Shown here piece by piece: positions 5,585 through 9,835 of a stretch of 9,835 bases of DNA (its first letter is position 1; each line of letters begins with the position of its first letter). The notes under the pieces are model-generated. The model saw only the letters and a list, made by a program, of their open reading frames with translations. It was not told the DNA's origin and made no database searches. The position numbers were made by a program, and so were the translations under genes. This stretch comes from Methanomassiliicoccales archaeon (lineage in GTDB: Archaea; Thermoplasmatota; Thermoplasmata; SG8-5): the NCBI GenBank assembly GCA_030636255.1, contig DAOVXH010000053.1, forward strand, positions 1 through 9,835, read 5' to 3'.

Positions 5585-6806
5585 AGGTCGCCCGGAAGTC
5601 AATATAGGCATGATAGGCCATGTTGACCATGGAAAGACCACCCTTACAAAAGTTATTAGTGGAGAATGGACCGACCGCCACTCCGAAGAAATAAAGCGTG
5701 GAATTTCTATCAAACTTGGATATGCAGATGCTAGTTTTTACAAATGTCCAGATTGCAAGGGAACTGATGCTTATTCCACAAAGAAGAAGTGCCCCACCTG
5801 CGGAGCCAAGGCAGAATTTTTAAGAACCGCATCTTTTGTTGATGCACCAGGCCACGAAACACTCATGGCCACCATGCTTTCTGGAGCTGCCATAATGAAT
5901 GGAGCGGTACTTCTGATAGCAGCAAACGAGTCCTGCCCACAGCCCCAGACCAAGGAACATCTCATGGCACTTACTATTTCAGATATTCAGAACATAATTA
6001 TAGTTCAGAACAAGATTGACATAGTGGACGAGGAACATGCCATTCAGAATTATCAGCAGATAAAGGATTTTGTCAAGGGCACAATAGCAGAAAATGCACC
6101 AATCATTCCAATCTGCGCCCACCACGAAGAGAATATTGATGTTTTGCTGGCTGCAATAAATGAAATAATTCCAACTCCTGGACTTGACAGCTCACTTTCA
6201 CCATCAATGTTTATCGCACGTTCATTTGACGTTAATAGCCCAGGTGACAGGCCAAACGACCTCATTGGAGGGGTTCTTGGTGGCTCATTGTCCCAGGGCA
6301 CCCTGAAGAAAGGCGATACAATCGAGATAAGGCCAGGCATCAAGACCGAAATCAAGGGCAAGATAATCTGGGAAAAGCTGGAGACAACCATCGAGAGCCT
6401 TCATGCCGGCGGAAAAATGCTTGATGAATTAGGTCCAGGCGGACTCATAGCCATAGGCACCAATCTTGATCCAGCATCAACAAAATCAGATTCACTCATT
6501 GGCAAGGTCATTGGAAAATCTGGTTCATTGCCAGATATTCGAAACGAGCTATCCATGGAAGTTAACCTATTGGATAGGGTTGTTGGCTCAGCCAATGAAC
6601 TTGAGGTTGAGACCCTAAAGAGCAATGAGCCTCTGATGCTCAGCGTGGGAACTGCCACAACAGTTGGTATGGTCTCCAGTGCCAGAAACAATATTGCTGA
6701 CGTCAAGCTAAAAATTCCAGTGTGCGCAGAGGCAGGACAGCGTGTTGCCATCAGCCGGAGAATATCCAGCAGATGGAGATTGATAGGGTACGGTATTATC
6801 CAATGA
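5574..6806 (+). CDS. eif2g: translation initiation factor aIF2 subunit gamma
   Basis: A 410-residue GTPase, the core of the aIF2 heterotrimer that carries initiator Met-tRNA to the small ribosomal subunit. Domain 1 shows G1 GHVDHGKT (15-22), switch 1 with RGISIKLGYA (42-51), a zinc knuckle of C58, C61, C73, C76, G3 DAPGH (90-94) and G4 NKID (146-149). Domains 2 and 3, beta barrels that bind tRNA, follow from about residue 205 (SLSPSMFIARSFDVNSPG onward), ending GYGIIQ. The G5 position reads ICAHH (180-184) where relatives commonly have ISALH; this Ser-to-Cys change is conservative but worth noting. The start at 5574 keeps the usual short N terminus and is preceded by GAGGGGG. The gene overlaps S6e by 11 bases and the downstream PIN gene by four. 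Confidence 0.96.
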   Translation: MKVEGRPEVNIGMIGHVDHGKTTLTKVISGEWTDRHSEEIKRGISIKLGYADASFYKCPDCKGTDAYSTKKKCPTCGAKAEFLRTASFVDAPGHETLMATMLSGAAIMNGAVLLIAANESCPQPQTKEHLMALTISDIQNIIIVQNKIDIVDEEHAIQNYQQIKDFVKGTIAENAPIIPICAHHEENIDVLLAAINEIIPTPGLDSSLSPSMFIARSFDVNSPGDRPNDLIGGVLGGSLSQGTLKKGDTIEIRPGIKTEIKGKIIWEKLETTIESLHAGGKMLDELGPGGLIAIGTNLDPASTKSDSLIGKVIGKSGSLPDIRNELSMEVNLLDRVVGSANELEVETLKSNEPLMLSVGTATTVGMVSSARNNIADVKLKIPVCAEAGQRVAISRRISSRWRLIGYGIIQ

Positions 6807-7177
6807 GGCAAATTGTGGCAGATGCCAATGCCCTGATAGCGCCTTTCAAGCTTAAATTTAATATAGATTCTGAGCTAATCCGCCTTTTTGGAGCTTATGA
6901 AATAATTGTTCCAAAGCCAATAATTGGAGAACTTGAGAAGTTGGCAGTCACAAATATTTATGCCAGAGGGGCCCTGAAACTTGCCAAATCCCGAACAATC
7001 AAATCAACAAGATCTGCTGGAGATGATGCAGTTCTGGAACTTGCCAAAAAACTCAAATGCTTTGTTATGACCAATGACAAGGAACTTATTACAAGGGCCA
7101 GAAAGAAAAACCTCAAGGTCATCAGAGTCAAGGAAGGCGGCAAACTGGCTCCAGATGAAGGCTGGATGCTGGATTGA
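6803..7177 (+). CDS. Fcf1/Utp24-like PIN-domain nuclease (COG1412)
   Basis: A 124-residue single PIN domain. The four acidic catalytic residues are visible: D7 in IVADANAL, E43 in IIGELEKL, D74/D75 in SAGDDAVLEL, and D92 in VMTNDKEL, giving the usual Mg-dependent ribonuclease site. The closest archaeal family is the Fcf1-like group, whose eukaryotic relative Utp24 cleaves pre-18S rRNA. I chose the ATG at 6803, which overlaps the aIF2 gamma stop as ATGA, over an upstream in-frame ATG at 6722 that would lie wholly inside aIF2 gamma and add 27 low-quality residues. No ribosome site is needed because of stop-start coupling. The S6e and aIF2 gamma neighbours support a role in rRNA processing. A VapC-type toxin is less likely: there is no antitoxin gene beside it. 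Confidence 0.85.
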   Translation: MRQIVADANALIAPFKLKFNIDSELIRLFGAYEIIVPKPIIGELEKLAVTNIYARGALKLAKSRTIKSTRSAGDDAVLELAKKLKCFVMTNDKELITRARKKNLKVIRVKEGGKLAPDEGWMLD

Positions 7178-7229
7178 TAATATTTCTATAAACTATATCA
7201 ACACCCCGTTTTGTAAAGGACATATTTTG

Positions 7230-7243
7230 GAGCGCATACGCTC
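7230..7243. other. short GC-rich hairpin between convergent genes
   Basis: GAGCG (7230-7234) and CGCTC (7239-7243) form a perfect five-base-pair stem with a CATA loop on the plus strand (TATG on the minus). It lies in the 99-base gap between the PIN gene and the converging unknown gene. A T run (ATTTTTGG, minus strand, near 7256-7264) lies on the other side, so a terminator role is possible but not shown. Confidence 0.3.
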
Positions 7244-7276
7244 ATCAAGCAGCCCTACCAAAAATGGTGGCCAATC

Positions 7277-7888
7277 TTATTGTGTATATGTTTCGCCCTT
7301 CTCGAAGGTCTTTTCCAGGTATTCTAGGAAAGTCTCTCTGTTATGTTTCAGGTGGGATTCATACCAGTTGCGTACCACCTCTGCTAATACAGTGTGGAAC
7401 TGGTCCATGTCAAGCTTCTTTACCGGCTTATCAAAAAGAATATACTGGCCGAAAATTCGCTTCCATCCTGAATATTTGTAGTAATGTTCTCCCTCACAGT
7501 ATTCGAAGGTCATCCTGAGATGCTGAGTATCCTCCTCATTGTAGTATCTCAATCTCAGAGAATCTCCAACCCTGCCCTGCTCCCTGGTCTTGTCCACAAT
7601 CTGGATTTGATTGATGCCGCCGAAGTCGTAATTATCCTTCAGGGTCCATTCATATGGGTATTTCTCAAACTGGGCGAACTGGGTATGGTTTGGCTCGATT
7701 GAAAAATGAATATTAATCTTGTCAAACCTCAGCAGTATCTTCCAGAAATCTGAAATTAGGACGCTATTGATATCACTCTTTTGGGTGCTATCTGCGCCTG
7801 AGTTCTTCTGGGCCTGCGCGGTTTTCTTGTCCAGTTCCTTGTCCAGGTTGTCAAACCAGTCATCATTCTTGCTACCTTTGGCAGCCAT
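7277..7888 (-). CDS. conserved-looking protein of unknown family
   Basis: A 203-residue soluble, highly charged protein I do not recognise. The N-terminal ~40 residues (MAAKGSKNDDWFDNLDKELDKKTAQAQ, then polar S/N/T-rich) look flexible. From about residue 43 there is an alternating hydrophobic, aromatic-rich core (FWKILLRFDKINIHFSIE, then WTLKDNYDFGGINQIQIV, LRLRYYNEED, MTFEYCEGEHYYKY) that suggests a mostly beta domain. It ends in a helical tail (LAEVVRNWYESHLKHNRETFLEYLEKTFEK). There are no membrane segments, signal peptide, cysteine clusters or known catalytic motif. I chose the ATG at 7888 over a GTG at 7945 because a TATA box (7918-7929, minus) lies between them and would give a leader of about ten bases. 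It is divergent from S8e and convergent with the PIN gene, so it is probably monocistronic. Confidence 0.75.
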   Translation of the reverse strand: MAAKGSKNDDWFDNLDKELDKKTAQAQKNSGADSTQKSDINSVLISDFWKILLRFDKINIHFSIEPNHTQFAQFEKYPYEWTLKDNYDFGGINQIQIVDKTREQGRVGDSLRLRYYNEEDTQHLRMTFEYCEGEHYYKYSGWKRIFGQYILFDKPVKKLDMDQFHTVLAEVVRNWYESHLKHNRETFLEYLEKTFEKGETYTQ

Positions 7889-7917
7889 AAACATCACATT
7901 CTCGTGTAATGAATGGT

Positions 7918-7929
7918 CACATATAAAAG
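7918..7929 (-). promoter_or_regulatory. TATA box of the unknown gene at 7277-7888
   Basis: The minus strand reads CTTTTATATGTG. A start about 25 bases downstream falls near 7898, some ten bases before the ATG at 7888. This position rules against the upstream GTG at 7945 as the main start. Confidence 0.55.
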
Positions 7930-8016
7930 TTATGTAATGCCTCACATGGCTGATATATTCAATGCCAGGCTAAAAATAATATGCACAAAATTCAATGATA
8001 ATTATGCGCGAAAGCA

Positions 8017-8026
8017 TTTTATATGG
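8017..8026 (+). promoter_or_regulatory. TATA box of the S8e-SRP19 operon
   Basis: TTTTATATGG follows a purine-rich GCGAAAGC that could serve as the TFB-binding BRE. The expected start is near 8047, giving a leader of about 14 bases with GGTGA (8052-8056) before the ATG at 8061. The box lies inside the longer open frame that begins at 7995, arguing that S8e starts at 8061. Confidence 0.6.
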
Positions 8027-8060
8027 TTTGTTTCTTATGCGGAGTTCCATCGGTGATAAT

Positions 8061-8444
8061 ATGGCACTTTGGCAAGGACGTTCCAAGAAGAAGAACACAG
8101 GCGGCCGTTACAGGCATTTCCGCGGAAAGAGAAAGTTTGAGATTGCTCCAGAATCCCAGTTTACAGTAATCAGGGAAGACGCTAGCATGAAAACCTACAG
8201 GACAAGGGGCAATAATAGCAAGGGCCGTCTCATGACAGCTAGCTATGCCAATGTTTTTAACCCCAAGACCGGAAAGAGCCAGCATTCCAGAATTCTTACA
8301 GTGACAGACAATCCAGCAAACCCCAATTATGTCCAGCGTAATATAATCACCAAAGGTGCGCTTGTAGAGACCGAAATCGGTGTTGCAAAGATAACATCCA
8401 GGCCCGGGCAGGACTCTGTTGTGAACGCTGTTCTCGTGGAGTAG
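8061..8444 (+). CDS. rps8e: 30S ribosomal protein S8e
   Basis: A 127-residue archaeal/eukaryotic small-subunit ribosomal protein (eS8). The N terminus MALWQGRSKKKNTGGRYRHFRGKRKFEIA is the family signature, followed by TYRTRGNNSKGRL, ASYANVFNPKTGKSQHSRIL, NPNYVQRNIITKGALVETEIGVAKITSRPGQDSVVNAVLVE, all typical of archaeal S8e. The open frame extends upstream to an ATG at 7995, but that region includes the TATA box and encodes no family sequence; the ATG at 8061 has GGTGA five bases upstream and gives the normal length. SRP19 follows after 13 bases, so the two are one operon, linking a ribosomal protein with a protein-targeting factor. Confidence 0.96.
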   Translation: MALWQGRSKKKNTGGRYRHFRGKRKFEIAPESQFTVIREDASMKTYRTRGNNSKGRLMTASYANVFNPKTGKSQHSRILTVTDNPANPNYVQRNIITKGALVETEIGVAKITSRPGQDSVVNAVLVE

Positions 8445-8457
8445 AACGGGTGCGCAC

Positions 8458-8751
8458 ATGGTTCGAACAAGAGCGGACCACATAATTCTCTGGCCAAGTT
8501 ATTTCGATTCCAGAAAGAAAAGAAGCAGCGGGCGCAGGGTTCCCAAATCCCTTGCTGTGGAAAAACCAACAGTTGAAGAACTTTTTAAAGCTGTTAATTC
8601 ACTGGGGCTGGAAGTTACCATACTGGCAGACAAGGCATATCCCAGTAATTGGTGGGAGCATGAGGGCTGTGTTTCCGTGGAAAAAAGCCTGCCAAAAACA
8701 GAATTAATAAGCAAGGTAGCCACAAAGTTGAAGGCAATAAAATCTCAGTAA
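8458..8751 (+). CDS. srp19: signal recognition particle protein SRP19
   Basis: A 97-residue RNA-binding protein that clamps helices 6 and 8 of SRP RNA and helps SRP54 bind, for co-translational targeting to the membrane. The family blocks are IILWPSYFDSRKKRSSGRRVPKSLAVEKPTVEELFKAV (residues 9-46), LGLEVTILADKAYPSNWWEHEGCVSVE (49-75), and a basic C-terminal helix ending KLKAIKSQ. Archaeal SRP19 is about this length, lacking the long eukaryotic tail. The ATG at 8458 has GGGTG (8448-8452) five bases upstream and lies 13 bases after the S8e stop. SRP RNA is not recognisable in this window. Confidence 0.95.
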   Translation: MVRTRADHIILWPSYFDSRKKRSSGRRVPKSLAVEKPTVEELFKAVNSLGLEVTILADKAYPSNWWEHEGCVSVEKSLPKTELISKVATKLKAIKSQ

Positions 8752-8801
8752 GCTTGCTATTGCTGCTTATTGTGTAATTTTGATATTGGAAATTATTCCA
8801 T

Positions 8802-9089
8802 TCAATCCTGGGGTGTCTTGACTTCGTCAACCAATTTCTTGCCTGAAACCACATTATCAACCGAGTGAATAACTGCTCCAACCTCAATAATAGTGGATTG
8901 TACAGCTTCAAAATCTATTGCATGCCCTTCCATGGTTATCTTAATGCTCTCTGTTTCCTGGTCAACCTCATCAAGTGTGCAGTTGACACCTGAAATTCCT
9001 TTGAGATCTGCCAATTTGTTGCATATGTCTATTATAGAGGGGTTATGTGGTTTCAGCACATCCAGAACCAATCTTTTTATGTCGCTCAA
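8802..9089 (-). CDS. DUF211 family protein (COG1888), probable TTG start
   Basis: A 95-residue protein of the archaeal DUF211 family, which has a ferredoxin-like alpha/beta fold; its function is unknown. The conserved sequence is near-continuous: IKRLVLDVLKPHNPSIIDICNKLADLKGISGVNCTLDEVDQETESIKITMEG, then FEAVQSTIIEVGAVIHSVDNVVSGKKLVDEV, ending TPQD. No ATG falls at the expected N terminus. A TTG at 9089 gives the normal length and has GGGAG a few bases upstream on the minus strand, so I take it as the start. An ATG pair at 9140 and 9137 would add 17 residues (MMQIAVPVRCRKRQGAI) unlike the family and crossing a hairpin and the ribosome site. It is divergent from the endonuclease IV-like gene across a repeat-rich gap. 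Confidence 0.85.
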   Translation of the reverse strand: MSDIKRLVLDVLKPHNPSIIDICNKLADLKGISGVNCTLDEVDQETESIKITMEGHAIDFEAVQSTIIEVGAVIHSVDNVVSGKKLVDEVKTPQD

Positions 9090-9099
9090 AATAGCTCCC

Positions 9100-9113
9100 T
9101 GCCGTTTTCGGCA
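9100..9113 (-). promoter_or_regulatory. hairpin just before the DUF211 ribosome site
   Basis: TGCCG (9100-9104) and CGGCA (9109-9113) form a five-base-pair stem; the minus-strand loop is AAAA. The stem ends within a base or two of the GGGAG ribosome site used by the TTG start. It could influence access to the site, but the stem is short and no partner structure was seen. Confidence 0.35.
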
Positions 9114-9227
9114 CCTTACTGGTACCGCTATTTGCATCAATACAGATGCCGTTATCTTGCTAATATGACTCTACCTATTTGAAAGTTGTGAATAATAATT
9201 AACAAATTCGTCACTATAATTTAATTA

Positions 9228-9257
9228 ATACACCTACTGTTAAATAGTGAGGTGTAT
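9228..9257. repeat. 30-base inverted repeat, possible operator
   Basis: ATACACCT (9228-9235) and AGGTGTAT (9250-9257) are perfect inverted arms, extended inward by ACT/AGT (9236-9238 and 9246-9248) with one bulged G. The arms lie in the divergent gap between the DUF211 and endonuclease IV-like genes and overlap A/T-rich TATA-like sequence. A dimeric regulator site is the simplest reading; a transcribed hairpin is the alternative. Confidence 0.5.
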
Positions 9258-9284
9258 ATACCCGGTGAATACCCGGAAGGGTAT
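9258..9284 (+). promoter_or_regulatory. ATACCCGG direct repeats and leader hairpin before the endonuclease IV-like gene
   Basis: ATACCCGG occurs at 9258-9265 and 9269-9276, eleven bases apart, about one helical turn. The second copy also pairs with GGGTAT (9279-9284) to form a six-base-pair stem with a GGAA (GNRA) loop on the plus strand. The stem ends immediately before the Shine-Dalgarno GGTGA (9285-9289) of the ATG at 9296. The repeats could be operator half-sites, or the hairpin could control translation; the two uses are not exclusive. Confidence 0.45.
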
Positions 9285-9295
9285 GGTGAAGAATT

Positions 9296-9835
9296 ATGAT
9301 ACGTTTTGGTCCATCTGGCATACCACTCTCGTGTAAAGGTCGAACATTAAGGGATGGTATTGAGGACGTACACACTCTTGGGCTAACCGCCCTGGAAGTT
9401 CAGATAGTTCGTACTAATGTTGCTGACAGGTTTGCCACAGAAGATGATATTGGCTTTGCCCCAACAGACTCGGAACATTTTGAAGACGAACTAATAATTG
9501 AAGTTCTCAGAGGCAGTGGCAAGAACCGCAGTGTTGCTCATCTGGACAAACCAATTCAGAAGGGAGACCTAATCCTATCAATGGTAAACCCCATTGCAAA
9601 GAACTATCAGCACCTGAGGGAGATGGGAGAGATTGCAAAGAACCTTGACGTGGTACTATCGGTTCATACACCGTATTATATGGATTTAGTTGCCAATAAT
9701 GATCTTACAGAGAGAAGCATGGAGAGCATTAGGTGGGCCGGAATACTGGCACAGGCAATGGATGCAGATATAGTTGTAACGCATCTGGGAATGTACGGAG
9801 ACCACTCCAAAGAAGATGCCACCGAAAGTATCATG
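9296..9835 (+). CDS. endonuclease IV-like TIM-barrel protein, N-terminal 180 residues (3' end outside window)
   Basis: An open frame of exactly 180 codons runs off the window end. It starts MIRFGPSGIPLSCKGRTLRDGIEDVHTLGLTALEVQIVR, the typical first strand and helix of archaeal xylose-isomerase-like/endonuclease IV (AP endonuclease family 2) barrels. Two likely zinc-ligand histidines are seen in LSVHTPYYMDL (H124) and VVTHLGMYGDH (H163). Family members cut DNA at abasic sites, but related barrels are sugar isomerases, so repair is an inference. Compared with E. coli Nfo, where the first of these histidines is residue 69, H124 sits about 55 residues later, implying an extra segment around residues 41-95 (VADRFATEDD to QKGDLILSM). 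The ATG at 9296 has GGTGA six bases upstream, directly behind a hairpin. It is divergent from the DUF211 gene. Confidence 0.8.
   Translation, partial: MIRFGPSGIPLSCKGRTLRDGIEDVHTLGLTALEVQIVRTNVADRFATEDDIGFAPTDSEHFEDELIIEVLRGSGKNRSVAHLDKPIQKGDLILSMVNPIAKNYQHLREMGEIAKNLDVVLSVHTPYYMDLVANNDLTERSMESIRWAGILAQAMDADIVVTHLGMYGDHSKEDATESIM

Noticed and set aside
6722..6802. N-terminal extension of the PIN protein from the ATG at 6722
   Set aside because: It lies entirely inside aIF2 gamma in another frame; the PIN domain begins at the ATGA overlap at 6803.
6803..7177. VapC toxin of a toxin-antitoxin pair
   Set aside because: No antitoxin gene is adjacent, and the S6e-aIF2 gamma context fits the Fcf1-like rRNA-processing family.
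7178..7276. C/D-box RNA on the minus strand around TTGATGA
   Set aside because: There is only one box-C-like match, no CUGA box and no flanking stem.
7889..7945. GTG start for the unknown gene at 7945
   Set aside because: It lies upstream of the TATA box at 7918-7929, which fits a start at 7888.
7995..8060. N-terminal extension of S8e from the ATG at 7995
   Set aside because: The segment contains the TATA box and encodes no S8e sequence; the family N terminus begins exactly at 8061.
8019..8483. 154-residue minus-strand open frame opposite S8e
   Set aside because: It is the shadow of S8e on the opposite strand, covers the S8e promoter and shows no family pattern.
1..9835. CRISPR arrays, insertion sequences or prophage genes
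   Set aside because: No spaced repeats, transposase or phage-like proteins were seen on either strand.

Overview
The window reads as an archaeal, most likely euryarchaeal, chromosome segment. Ribosomal proteins S6e and S8e, the gamma subunit of initiation factor aIF2, SRP19, the archaeal CoA enzyme pantoate kinase and the archaeal families DUF357 and DUF211 are all archaeal or archaeal/eukaryotic. Promoters carry A/T-rich TATA boxes about 25 bases from the inferred transcription start, and some genes look leaderless. A Thermoplasmata-like relative is possible, but I cannot fix the lineage from the sequence. I see no insertion sequence, phage gene, CRISPR array, tRNA or rRNA; this is a core-gene region with a few unusual intergenic stretches.

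Layout. 3-929 (+): the 3' end of a cis-polyprenyl diphosphate synthase and a class I methyltransferase. 930-1220: no plausible protein gene. A GC-rich block (932-1146, about 56% G+C against about 21% in the 80 bases after it) looks like a structured non-coding RNA read from the minus strand. 1221-2142 (+): a DUF457-like membrane protein overlapping a DUF357 protein. 2182-4214 (-): coaBC followed by pantoate kinase, two steps of archaeal CoA synthesis. 4215-4381: divergent promoter region with a weak C/D-box-like sRNA candidate. 4382-5086 (+): a YgjP-type zinc metallopeptidase. 5180-7177 (+): a translation operon of S6e, aIF2 gamma and an Fcf1-like PIN nuclease with overlapping reading frames. 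7277-7888 (-): a protein of unknown family. 8061-8751 (+): S8e and SRP19. 8802-9089 (-): a DUF211 protein with a probable TTG start. 9296-9835 (+): the first 180 residues of an endonuclease IV-like TIM-barrel protein, cut by the window end. A dense set of repeats lies in the divergent gap before it.

The most interesting object is the minus-strand RNA candidate. Several stems keep G-U pairs on the minus strand where the plus strand would have A-C mismatches. Two hairpins close with GNRA tetraloops only on the minus strand, and a terminal helix brackets the whole element. It lacks the motifs I would expect for SRP RNA, RNase P RNA or 5S rRNA. Next in interest are the paired repeats and leader hairpin before the endonuclease IV-like gene, and the unidentified protein at 7277-7888.
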